Source: an uncultured Paracoccaceae bacterium (GTDB lineage Bacteria > Pseudomonadota > Alphaproteobacteria > Rhodobacterales > Rhodobacteraceae). From it: a stretch of 64,000 bases of DNA. The notes below the pieces were generated by a model. The model saw nothing but the letters and a program-made list of their open reading frames with translations, was not told the DNA's origin and made no database searches. Position 1 is the first letter of the stretch, and each line of letters begins with the position of its first letter. This document shows positions 9,906 to 17,688 of the stretch, one piece after another. Where the stretch lies: NCBI GenBank assembly GCA_913061275.1, contig CAJXSR010000003.1:62001-126000 (forward strand), read 5' to 3'. Made by a program: the position numbers and the translations under genes.

Positions 9906-10522
9906 AAATAATGCTCCTTTAATAATCGTGTTGCCGTCTCGAAATCTTCTGGCGTATTTACGTTAAAGAACGGATCAAAAGGCTTTGCATTGAACGCGAC
10001 ATTTACAACGCCATGTGGTTTGGCCCACTGCATAACTTTACGCACCCCCTCTGTCAAAGCAACCCGCAAATCATCGCGTAATGCAACGGGCCAAAGACCA
10101 AAAGTAGGGTGGTTAAAATACTTACCTTCCTCACCACAAGTTTCTGCTATGGCAATCTGACCAGACCCAATGGGTAATGCAGTTTGCATTTCATTTACCA
10201 GATCATCAGGAAAAAACGGCGTGTCGGCAGCAACCGTAATGACATGACTGGCCCCAATAGAGTGCGCCCATTCCATGCCTGTTAACACACCAGCAAGCGG
10301 GCCAACATAACCCTTAAAGCTATCACGCAACACGGGAACCCCATTTTTCTGATAAGCGTCTGCATCACTGTTTGTATTAATCGCAACCTGCGCCACTTGT
10401 TGTTTCAGCCTATCCACCGCATGTAGCAAAAGGGTTTTTCTGTCTAATTCCAACAAGCATTTATCTACGCTACCCATCCGCGTAGACAGCCCCCCCGCCA
10501 AAATTATCCCAACGGTTTTCAT
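9902..10522 (-). CDS. mobA: Molybdenum cofactor guanylyltransferase MobA
   Basis: 206 residues from the preferred start. The nucleotidyltransferase signature GIILAGGLSTRMG with the following DKCLLEL is at the N-terminus. It transfers GMP from GTP to Mo-molybdopterin. The frame is open upstream, but the ATG at 10522 is chosen because it overlaps the fdhD stop (ATGA) and has AGAGGG about eight bases before it, and because homologues begin with MKxxGIILAGG. Second gene of the operon. Confidence 0.92.
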   Translation of the reverse strand: MKTVGIILAGGLSTRMGSVDKCLLELDRKTLLLHAVDRLKQQVAQVAINTNSDADAYQKNGVPVLRDSFKGYVGPLAGVLTGMEWAHSIGASHVITVAADTPFFPDDLVNEMQTALPIGSGQIAIAETCGEEGKYFNHPTFGLWPVALRDDLRVALTEGVRKVMQWAKPHGVVNVAFNAKPFDPFFNVNTPEDFETATRLLKEHYL

Positions 10523-11370
10523 CCTTCTTCGCCCTCTTGATGATCCCAAATCAGACGATCAGAACCACTAAGGCAGGTGAACCGCTTGCCCTTCATCCGC
10601 CCGATCAAAGTCAGACCCACCTGATTGGCAAGTTCTACCCCCCAGGCAGTAAAACCAGAGCGCGACACTAAAACAGGTATGCCCATCAATGCGGTTTTTA
10701 TCACCATTTCGGATGTAAGCCTACCAGTTGTATACAGGATTTTATCGTTAGCATCCTGACCTTGGGACAGCATCCAACCAGAAATTTTATCAACCGCGTT
10801 ATGCCGGCCAACATCTTCCATATAAACCAGTGGTTTGTCACCTTGGCACAACACTGTGGCATGTACCGCACCCGCTTCTAAATACAGGCTGGGGGTCGTG
10901 TTGATCTTTTTGGAAAGCTCGTAAAGCCAAGAAGTTTGAACCGTTATTTGCGGTAATTTAACAGCATCCAAGCCTTCCATAATATCACCAAAAACTGTAC
11001 CTACCGCACATCCAGATGTACGGGTTTTTTTTGTCAATTTCTCTTCATAATTGGTTTCTATTGCGGTTCGCACGACAACAGTTTCCAATTCCTCATCGTA
11101 ATCCACACCTAAGATTTCATCGGCCTCACTCAACATTCTCTGATTGCGTAAAAACCCAAGTGCAAGATACTCTGGGTAATCCCCTATGGTCATGGCTGTT
11201 ACGATTTCCTGACGGTTCAAAAATATCGTTAACGGACGTTCCTCTATTACAGCTATTTCTTGCGTTTCGCCGTTTTGATCTACACCCGTCACCTTGCGGG
11301 TTAGGCGCGGGTTAGAGATGTCAGGGGCTATATTCATCCCACTTTCAATTTCAACTTTTGGCAATTGCAT
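10519..11370 (-). CDS. fdhD: Formate dehydrogenase accessory sulfurtransferase FdhD
   Basis: A 283-residue FdhD family protein. The conserved EDVGRHNAVDK block and the YTTGRLTSEMV block are intact. FdhD moves sulfur from a cysteine desulfurase onto the Mo-bis-MGD cofactor of formate dehydrogenase. In E. coli the loop is a CxxC (C121/C124); here the matching segment is GCAVGT, so only the first cysteine (C121) is kept. It is the first gene of a four-gene Mo-cofactor operon. The GGAG motif touches the chosen ATG, so initiation may in fact occur slightly downstream. No formate dehydrogenase genes are in the window. Confidence 0.88.
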   Translation of the reverse strand: MQLPKVEIESGMNIAPDISNPRLTRKVTGVDQNGETQEIAVIEERPLTIFLNRQEIVTAMTIGDYPEYLALGFLRNQRMLSEADEILGVDYDEELETVVVRTAIETNYEEKLTKKTRTSGCAVGTVFGDIMEGLDAVKLPQITVQTSWLYELSKKINTTPSLYLEAGAVHATVLCQGDKPLVYMEDVGRHNAVDKISGWMLSQGQDANDKILYTTGRLTSEMVIKTALMGIPVLVSRSGFTAWGVELANQVGLTLIGRMKGKRFTCLSGSDRLIWDHQEGEEG

Positions 11371-11440
11371 CTCCTATAAGGTTCGTCTAACGATCAAACA
11401 TTAGACGTTCTGTTACCCTTTTCAAGAGCACCTTATCCCA

Positions 11441-12160
11441 ATGACCGCCACATATAACACAGCTAAAAGTACCTTCTGGCGCGGATACCGTGAAGGCTTG
11501 CCATTTATTCTGGTCGTCGTTCCCTTTGGAACGCTGTTTGGTGTGGTTGGCACCGAGGCGGGCTTAGATATTATTCAAGTGATGTCTTTTTCAGTTCTGG
11601 TTATCGCAGGGGCTTCTCAATTCAGCGCGCTTGCCTTGATGGCAGAGGATGCGCCTACGATTATTGTGCTTCTAACATCCCTTGCAGTGAACCTGCGCAT
11701 GGCAATGTATTCTGCTGCACTGGTGCCGCATTTTGGTAAATTACGCACAAAAACCAAACTTTGGATTTCATATTTTCTAGTCGACCAATCTTTTGCCATG
11801 AGTATCAAAGAATTTGGCGAACGCCCTGACCAACCCATTGATAATAAAATTTCCTATTTCTTTGGAATTGTACTGGCAATAGCACCTCTTTGGTATAGCT
11901 CAACCCTAATCGGGGCCATCATGGGGGCGTCTATTCCCGATGCATTTTCGCTGGATTTTGCAGTTCCAATTTGTTTTATCGCGCTGATAGCACCACTTTT
12001 AAGAACATTACCGCATATACTAACGGCCATAACCTCTGTGATAGGCGCACTTTTATTAGCATGGGTACCCTATAGTCTTGGCCTGATAATCGCTGCATTT
12101 TTTGCTATGATGGTTGGGGCCTATGCTGAGTTAAAGTTGGAGCAAAAAAATGCCTCTTGA
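11441..12160 (+). CDS. azlC: AzlC-family branched-chain amino acid exporter subunit
   Basis: 239 residues, with five to six hydrophobic segments and the AzlC hallmarks FWRGYREGLPF near the N-terminus and GASQFSALALM plus NLRMAMYSA in the middle. With AzlD it forms an inner-membrane permease thought to export branched-chain amino acids or their analogues. It is followed by azlD with an 11-base overlap and is divergent from fdhD. The neighbouring Lrp-type regulator converging on azlD may control it, but no site was identified. Confidence 0.87.
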   Translation: MTATYNTAKSTFWRGYREGLPFILVVVPFGTLFGVVGTEAGLDIIQVMSFSVLVIAGASQFSALALMAEDAPTIIVLLTSLAVNLRMAMYSAALVPHFGKLRTKTKLWISYFLVDQSFAMSIKEFGERPDQPIDNKISYFFGIVLAIAPLWYSSTLIGAIMGASIPDAFSLDFAVPICFIALIAPLLRTLPHILTAITSVIGALLLAWVPYSLGLIIAAFFAMMVGAYAELKLEQKNAS

Positions 12161-12479
12161 TCCAACAAAGATTTGGTACGTCATTACCGGCCTTGCCATT
12201 GGCACATTCCTAATCCGGTATTCTTTCTTGGGTTTATTGGGTAACCGTGAATTACCCACATGGTTCTTGCGGCATTTAAACTATGTCGGTGTGGCAGTTT
12301 TACCTGGGCTTATCGCCCCGCTAATTTTATGGCCAGCGGCAACAGGCGGCAGCCCTGACCTTGCGCGCATCCTTGCCGCTCTGTCAGCCATAGCAATAGG
12401 TATCTGGAAGAACAGTGTGATCGGTGCGGTTTTACTAGGGTTTAGCACACTTTATATCGTGCAATTTCTTACTGCCTAA
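12150..12479 (+). CDS. azlD: AzlD-family membrane protein
   Basis: 109 residues with four hydrophobic stretches, the usual size of AzlD. It opens with a segment ending in FLIRYSFLGLLG, typical of the family. It is the small partner of AzlC in the export permease and is translationally coupled to it. Its stop shares four bases with the stop of the convergent Lrp-type gene. Confidence 0.83.
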   Translation: MPLDPTKIWYVITGLAIGTFLIRYSFLGLLGNRELPTWFLRHLNYVGVAVLPGLIAPLILWPAATGGSPDLARILAALSAIAIGIWKNSVIGAVLLGFSTLYIVQFLTA

Positions 12480-12934
12480 ATCGGTAGGGCAGTTGTTTTA
12501 AACACCGTACGCAATGCAAAATTTGACCGTAATTGCGCGACCCCTGGCAAGCGCGATAAATACCTGCGATGAATACGGGCAAAATCTTCGGTATCAGATG
12601 CGACTACTTTCAAAGTATAATCTGCCGTTCCCGCCATCAAATGACATTCCAAAACATCCGGTATTAATTTTACCTCTCGTTCAAACGCATCCAGAATTGC
12701 ATCAGCCTGCCCTGACAATGTAATTTCAACAAACACTGTCGTTTTACGATCCACTTCACGGGCATCCAGTAAGGCTACATATTCTTTTATAATCTTCTTT
12801 TTTTCCAACTGCTGAACGCGTCGGTGACATGCTGAAGGGGATAAATTAACTTTCTCGGCCAAATCCGCATTGGAAATACGCCCCGAACGCTGCAAACAGT
12901 TCAAGATTCGCCGATCTATTTCGTCAATTTCCAT
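12476..12934 (-). CDS. Lrp/AsnC-family transcriptional regulator
   Basis: 152 residues. The N-terminal helix-turn-helix lies in IDRRILNCLQ to LSPSACHRRVQQLE (about residues 5-45), and the C-terminal RAM (ligand-binding) domain includes CHLMAGTADYTLKV. The ATG at 12934 is preferred because GGAAAG lies nine bases upstream, whereas the in-frame TTG three codons earlier has none. It is divergent from ald, the usual place for an alanine-responsive activator such as AldR/BkdR. Regulation of ald is inferred from position and from the palindrome between the genes. Confidence 0.88.
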   Translation of the reverse strand: MEIDEIDRRILNCLQRSGRISNADLAEKVNLSPSACHRRVQQLEKKKIIKEYVALLDAREVDRKTTVFVEITLSGQADAILDAFEREVKLIPDVLECHLMAGTADYTLKVVASDTEDFARIHRRYLSRLPGVAQLRSNFALRTVFKTTALPI

Positions 12935-12972
12935 AACACGCAACTTTCCACCGATTTTTTCTAATTTTAAAC

Positions 12973-12982
12973 AGAATATTCT
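12973..12982. promoter_or_regulatory. Palindrome between lrp-type gene and ald
   Basis: The perfect 10-bp palindrome AGAATATTCT sits in the A/T-rich divergent region, 38 bases from the regulator start and about 95 from ald. With its flanks it partly matches the Lrp consensus (YAG..ATT). It is a reasonable operator for the adjacent Lrp-family protein. No binding data are implied. Confidence 0.4.
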
Positions 12983-13077
12983 AACTTTTAAGTATTTACT
13001 AGAAATAATACAAATTATCTTCTCATACGACGCGTAATACTTCCAATATCTTTAATTTTACGCTGAATGGAAAAGTC

Positions 13078-14196
13078 ATGCTAATCGGATGCCCAACAGA
13101 GATTAAAAACCAAGAATATCGCGTTGGAATGACGCCTGCAGCTGCGATGGAAGCGATTGCAAATGGTCACAGCGTTATCATTCAAAAAGCGGCTGGCATA
13201 GGTGCTGGCTTTAATGATGAAGCTTATACCAATGTCGGTGCAGAGATTGTTGACACTGCCGCCGAGGTTTTTGCCCGTGCGGATATGGTCGTAAAAGTGA
13301 AAGAGCCACAAGCCGGCGAACGTAAACAGCTGCGCGAAGGTCAAATTCTATTCACATATCTACACCTTGCACCAGATGCCCCACAAACAAATGACCTGCT
13401 GGAAAGCGGTGTCACTGCGATTGCATACGAAACTGTAACAGACAGAAATGGTGCTTTGCCGCTTTTGGCACCAATGTCTGAAGTAGCTGGTAAGTTGGCC
13501 CCACAAGTAGGCAGCTGGACTTTGCAAAAAGCCAATGGCGGGCGCGGTGTTTTATTGGGCGGCGTACCAGGTGTGGCCCCTGCCAAAGTCATCGTTATTG
13601 GTGGCGGCGTTGTGGGTACACATGCTGCGCGTGTAGCCGCAGGCATGGGTGCCGAAGTAACTGTGCTAGACATGTCATTGCCACGTATGCGCTATCTGGA
13701 CGATGCTTTCAGCGATCAGTTCAAAACACTCTACGCATCACGCGACAACACAGCCGATCTTATCACCCAAGCAGACATCGTTGTAGGTGCCGTGTTAATT
13801 CCAGGTGCCGCAGCCCCAACACTTATCAGCCGCGCACAGCTTTCAACCATGAAGCCTGGTTCTGTTCTGGTGGATGTTGCAATCGATCAAGGTGGGTGTT
13901 TTGAGACATCAAAAGCCACAACACATGATGATCCGATTTACGAAGTAGACGGTGTTATGCATTATTGCGTGGCCAACATGCCGGGTGCAGTTGCGCGCAC
14001 TTCAACAATAGCACTTGGCAACGCCACCATGCCTTTCATGGTTGCATTGGCAAATAAAGGTTGGAAACAGGCTTGTGCGGATGACGTACATTTGATGAAT
14101 GGTCTGAACACACACGCAGGTAAAATTACCTATGCGGCTGTTGGTAAAGCCTTGGGCATGGATTACATTGACCCACAAGCAGCTTTGAAAATATAA
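13078..14196 (+). CDS. ald: Alanine dehydrogenase
   Basis: A 372-residue NAD-dependent alanine dehydrogenase. The N-terminus MLIGCPTEIKNQEYRVG, the catalytic lysine in VVKVKEP (about 72-78), the histidine in YLHLA (residue 96), and the NAD-binding loop VIGGGVVGTHAAR (about 173-185) are all present. It interconverts L-alanine and pyruvate plus ammonia. GGAAAAG precedes the start. A strong terminator follows the stop. The divergent Lrp-type gene is the likely regulator. Confidence 0.95.
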   Translation: MLIGCPTEIKNQEYRVGMTPAAAMEAIANGHSVIIQKAAGIGAGFNDEAYTNVGAEIVDTAAEVFARADMVVKVKEPQAGERKQLREGQILFTYLHLAPDAPQTNDLLESGVTAIAYETVTDRNGALPLLAPMSEVAGKLAPQVGSWTLQKANGGRGVLLGGVPGVAPAKVIVIGGGVVGTHAARVAAGMGAEVTVLDMSLPRMRYLDDAFSDQFKTLYASRDNTADLITQADIVVGAVLIPGAAAPTLISRAQLSTMKPGSVLVDVAIDQGGCFETSKATTHDDPIYEVDGVMHYCVANMPGAVARTSTIALGNATMPFMVALANKGWKQACADDVHLMNGLNTHAGKITYAAVGKALGMDYIDPQAALKI

Positions 14197-14199
14197 TGA

Positions 14200-14228
14200 A
14201 AAAGGCCCGTCATTATGGCGGGCCTTTT
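14200..14228. terminator. Bidirectional intrinsic terminator between ald and mscL
   Basis: A perfect 10-bp stem (14200-14209 with 14219-14228, AAAAGGCCCG / CGGGCCTTTT) with a 9-base loop lies between the converging ald and mscL genes. The A-rich left arm and T-rich right arm let it act in both directions. Confidence 0.85.
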
Positions 14229-14243
14229 AAATTGCGCAAAACT

Positions 14244-14675
14244 TTATTTCTTTTTTACAGCGTCCAAAATTCCTGCAAGTAACTCATTATCCGTAGGCCC
14301 CGCTGGTGCAGCTGCAACAACTTCTTCTTCTGCGGCTGCCGCATCTTTTACTTTATTCACAGTGCGCACCAGCATGAATACGACGAAAGCTATAATAAGA
14401 AAATTTATCACCGCCATTGTAAAACTGCCCCATGCGAATGCTGCAGCACCAGCTTCTCTTGCAGCGGCAAGAGACTCGTACTCTGCGCCGTCGCCCCCAA
14501 TAACAATAAAGTTATTAACCAAATCAACACCGCCCATAAACAGGCCAATAATCGGATTGATAAGATCAGCAACCAGCGATTTTACAATCCCTGTAAAAGC
14601 CGCACCAATAATGATACCAACAGCCATGTCCATGACATTGCCCTTGGCGATAAAGTTTTTAAATTCGTTAAGCAT
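14244..14675 (-). CDS. mscL: Large-conductance mechanosensitive channel MscL
   Basis: 143 residues, the normal size. The N-terminal amphipathic helix [19 protein letters not shown] leads into TM1 ([21 protein letters not shown]), the gate region. A periplasmic loop and TM2 (about residues 95-118) follow, then a charged C-terminal bundle. It forms a homopentameric inner-membrane pore that releases solutes on osmotic downshock. It shares the terminator with the convergent ald gene. Confidence 0.95.
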   Translation of the reverse strand: MLNEFKNFIAKGNVMDMAVGIIIGAAFTGIVKSLVADLINPIIGLFMGGVDLVNNFIVIGGDGAEYESLAAAREAGAAAFAWGSFTMAVINFLIIAFVVFMLVRTVNKVKDAAAAEEEVVAAAPAGPTDNELLAGILDAVKKK

Positions 14676-14831
14676 TGTGTTCCCCTCTGCAAAATCCCTT
14701 AGATCAAGGGAATACCCTGTAAGATGCGCATATACACATGTAGTTTCAAGGGTAGTGCAATAAAAATATGATATTCACTTGATTGTTTCTAATATAACTT
14801 ATTTTGTTTGGTAAACATTCGGAGTTAAACA

Positions 14832-15533
14832 ATGTCTAACCTATCAGATTTCAATATAACCAAACGCTGGCCTGCACAAAATCCAGACATCCTTCAGCTA
14901 TATTCACTTACCACACCCAACGGGGTTAAGGTGTCTATCATGTTAGAAGAAATTGGCTTGGCTTATGAGCCGCATCTTGTCAATTTCTCAACCGACGATC
15001 AAATGACGCCCGAATTTTTGTCATTGAACCCCAACAATAAAATCCCTGCTATCCTTGATCCCAACGGGCCAGACGGAAAACCCTTACCGCTTTGGGAAAC
15101 TGGGGCGATCCTGATTTATCTGGCAGAAAAAACTGGCCAACTTTTGTCAAAAGACCCCGCCACGCGCTACAAAACCCTACAATGGCTGATGTTCCAGATG
15201 GGCGGTATCGGCCCGATGTTAGGGCAGCTTGGTTTCTTTCATACATTTGCAGGTAAAGACATCGAAGACCCACGCCCCAAACAGCGTTATATCGATGAAG
15301 TCGCACGGTTGCTGAAGGTTCTTGATGGTCAACTGGAAGGGCAGGACTGGGTTATGGGTGATTATTCCATTGCGGATATTGCTATCGCACCTTGGTTGAA
15401 TACCTTGCGCGGATTCTATGATGCTACGCACCTGGTGGGTTGGGATGATTTGAAAAATGTCCCTGCATATCTGGATCGTTTTCTGGAGCGCCCTGCCGTG
15501 CAAGCTGGACTAATCTCACCTCCGCGCGATTAG
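14832..15533 (+). CDS. YghU/YfcG-like glutathione S-transferase family protein
   Basis: 233 residues. The thioredoxin-like N-terminal domain carries LYSLTTPNGVKVSIMLEE, typical of the nu-class (Ure2p-like) disulfide-bond oxidoreductases, with Thr/Asn in place of a catalytic cysteine. The C-terminal all-helical GST domain follows (MGGIGPMLGQLGFF, then WVMGDYSIADIAIAPW). The family reduces disulfides with glutathione; the physiological substrate is unknown. The stop overlaps that of the convergent ytoQ gene by four bases. Confidence 0.85.
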   Translation: MSNLSDFNITKRWPAQNPDILQLYSLTTPNGVKVSIMLEEIGLAYEPHLVNFSTDDQMTPEFLSLNPNNKIPAILDPNGPDGKPLPLWETGAILIYLAEKTGQLLSKDPATRYKTLQWLMFQMGGIGPMLGQLGFFHTFAGKDIEDPRPKQRYIDEVARLLKVLDGQLEGQDWVMGDYSIADIAIAPWLNTLRGFYDATHLVGWDDLKNVPAYLDRFLERPAVQAGLISPPRD

Positions 15534-15979
15534 GTGGGCAAAGTTCCTCGCAAAACGTAGCGCAAGATTTCCACAACTTGATCCGGCCGCTCTGCCACTG
15601 CAAGGGCGGCCGCATCGACCTCTTTCAAGGCATGTTGATGATCGGCACCGTGCAAAACGATCAATGATTTACCCAAGGCAGCCGCATAACCTGCATCAAA
15701 AGCCGCGTTCCATTGCTTGTATTTTTCACCAAAGCGTACAACCACAATGTCAGCGTCAGCTATGCCTTTGCGAGTACGAATTGCATTCACCTTGGCACCT
15801 TTGCTGTCGTGCCAGAACTTGTCTGGCTCCGCGCCCAAAATTGCCACACCGCAATCATCCGAGGCCCCGTGGTCTGTCACAGGGCTATTAAACGCCACAT
15901 CCAACTCTTTTGCACCGTCAATAATTTGTTCGCGCCAATCAGTGTGAATTTCACCAGATAGATAAATATTAAGTGTCAT
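15530..15979 (-). CDS. ytoQ: YtoQ family protein
   Basis: 149 residues starting MTLNIYLSGEIHTDWR, the hallmark opening of the YtoQ family. The fold is predicted to resemble nucleoside 2-deoxyribosyltransferases (ADIVVVRFGEKYKQWNAAFDAGYA). The reaction is not established. It lies upstream of nothing obvious and converges on the GST gene. Confidence 0.82.
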   Translation of the reverse strand: MTLNIYLSGEIHTDWREQIIDGAKELDVAFNSPVTDHGASDDCGVAILGAEPDKFWHDSKGAKVNAIRTRKGIADADIVVVRFGEKYKQWNAAFDAGYAAALGKSLIVLHGADHQHALKEVDAAALAVAERPDQVVEILRYVLRGTLPT

Positions 15980-16014
15980 GGGCTTGCCCTTTTTAAGTGT
16001 CTGTTTGCTTAGCC

Positions 16015-17622
16015 CTATACACCTTTCACAATCATATCCGCAACTTTTTCTGCGATCATCATTGTCGGTGCATTTGTATTACCACCGATCAATCTGGGCA
16101 TGATAGACGCATCCACCACCCTAAGGCCCTTAACCCCGTGCACGCGGCACTGCGCATCAACAACAGCCATATCCCCTTTACCCATAGCACACGTGCCAAC
16201 AGGGTGATAAATCGTGTCAGCACGATTACGAATGTCGGCCTCTAGCCCCGCATCACTGCCATCGTAATCATATATACGTTTGCCGCGCCAAGGGGTCAGG
16301 GCATCTGCCTGCATAATCTTTTCAACCATACGCACCCCCTTCATCAACAGTTTCAGATCATCAGGATCACTTAAATACTGTGGATCAATACGCGGGGCGG
16401 TTTTAGGCCGTGCATCCGTTAGACCAACCGAACCCCTGCTTTTGGGGCGCAAAACACAAACATGGCAGCTATACCCATTTTTCAAGTGTATCGTGCGCAA
16501 ATGATTGTCGACAATCACAGGCCCAAAGTGAATTTGCAAATCAGGACGATCCAAAGACGGGTTTGACCTAATAAATGCACATCCTTCGGCATAAGGTGTC
16601 GCAAACATTCCTGTCCCGTCACGCCGCCATTTCATCATTGCTTTTGTCAGGCGCAGCAAACCCGCAGGATTCAGACCGATCACATCGGCACGTTTTGAAT
16701 GGTAGCTTACAATATGATCCAAATGATCTTGCAGGTTCTGTCCGACACCAGGCAATTCATGCGCCACACCTATTCTATGAGCATTCAATTCATCCACAGG
16801 GCCAATGCCAGACAGCAACAATAATTGCGGTGAGCCAAATGTGCCCGCGCTTAAGATCACCTCTTTATGCGCTTTAGCCTGATGCAGTTTGCCGTTTCTT
16901 TTATATTCCACGCCAACAGCGCGACCATCTTCTACCAGCACTTTATTGACCTGTGTCTTGGTCAGCACAGTCAAATTAGGTCGCCCTGCACGGATCGGAA
17001 AAAGATAGGCAGATGCCGCCGAGCACCGCTCGCCCTTATTCTTGCCCTCGTAATACTGTGTGACCTGATACAACCCAACGCCTTCTTGCTTGGGGCCATT
17101 AAAATCGGGGTTACGTCGAATTTGCAGACTTTCGGCGGCATCCAAAAATGCATGTGTAATCGCACGTGGCTCTGATTGGTCAGCAACCTGCAACGGGCCA
17201 TCCCCGTTATGCACAGTATCCGCACCCCATTGATTGCCTTCGGATTTCAAAAAATACGGCAGAACATCATCCCAGCCCCAACCGTCACATCCTAAATCGG
17301 CCCATTCATCGTAATCTTTGCGATGACCCCGAATGTAAAGCATCGCATTGATCGCGCTGGAACCGCCCAAGGCTTTGCCGCGCGGCTGAAAACCCCGCCG
17401 ATTGTTCAGCTCTTTTTGCTGTTCAGTAAAAAATGCCCAGTTATTTATCTTGGGCCGGCCCGAAATCATTGCGGCGATCATCGCAGGTGCGCGGATCACA
17501 AAACCCTTGCCGCCGCCGCCCGCTTCCAGCAGGCAAACGCTAACCTTTGGGTCGGCACTTAGCCTGTTAGCCAAAACACAACCGGCAGAACCACCGCCTA
17601 CAATCACATAATCAAAGTTCAT
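16015..17622 (-). CDS. GMC-family FAD-dependent alcohol/choline dehydrogenase
   Basis: A 535-residue glucose-methanol-choline oxidoreductase. FAD binding is shown by [18 protein letters not shown] at the N-terminus and the GMC signature [19 protein letters not shown] at about 82-100; the second signature [16 protein letters not shown] is at about 253-268. The catalytic His is in HPVGTCAMG and the second His/Asn region in [13 protein letters not shown]. It oxidises a primary alcohol to an aldehyde; the substrate is open (choline, glycerol derivatives or aliphatic alcohols), and no betB is nearby. AGGAGG precedes the start. Confidence 0.88.
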   Translation of the reverse strand: MNFDYVIVGGGSAGCVLANRLSADPKVSVCLLEAGGGGKGFVIRAPAMIAAMISGRPKINNWAFFTEQQKELNNRRGFQPRGKALGGSSAINAMLYIRGHRKDYDEWADLGCDGWGWDDVLPYFLKSEGNQWGADTVHNGDGPLQVADQSEPRAITHAFLDAAESLQIRRNPDFNGPKQEGVGLYQVTQYYEGKNKGERCSAASAYLFPIRAGRPNLTVLTKTQVNKVLVEDGRAVGVEYKRNGKLHQAKAHKEVILSAGTFGSPQLLLLSGIGPVDELNAHRIGVAHELPGVGQNLQDHLDHIVSYHSKRADVIGLNPAGLLRLTKAMMKWRRDGTGMFATPYAEGCAFIRSNPSLDRPDLQIHFGPVIVDNHLRTIHLKNGYSCHVCVLRPKSRGSVGLTDARPKTAPRIDPQYLSDPDDLKLLMKGVRMVEKIMQADALTPWRGKRIYDYDGSDAGLEADIRNRADTIYHPVGTCAMGKGDMAVVDAQCRVHGVKGLRVVDASIMPRLIGGNTNAPTMMIAEKVADMIVKGV

Positions 17623-17637
17623 TCGTGCCTCCTATTC

Positions 17638-17663
17638 GGGGTAGCATAGAATATGCCCACCCC
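17638..17663 (-). other. Stem-loop between pheT and the GMC gene
   Basis: Two stacked inverted repeats (17638-17642 with 17659-17663; 17644-17648 with 17652-17656) make a GC-capped hairpin 16 bases before the GMC start and 25 after the pheT stop. No U-run follows, so it is not a standard terminator. It could be an mRNA end-stabilising hairpin. Confidence 0.35.
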
Positions 17664-17688
17664 ACCAAGGAAGCAAAACCCAGCGTCA

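Noticed and set aside
14215-14763. 182-codon open frame on the plus strand over mscL
   Set aside because: It overlaps a clear mscL gene antisense and includes the terminator; the residue mix (Ala, Ser, Thr, Pro) is typical of an antisense frame.
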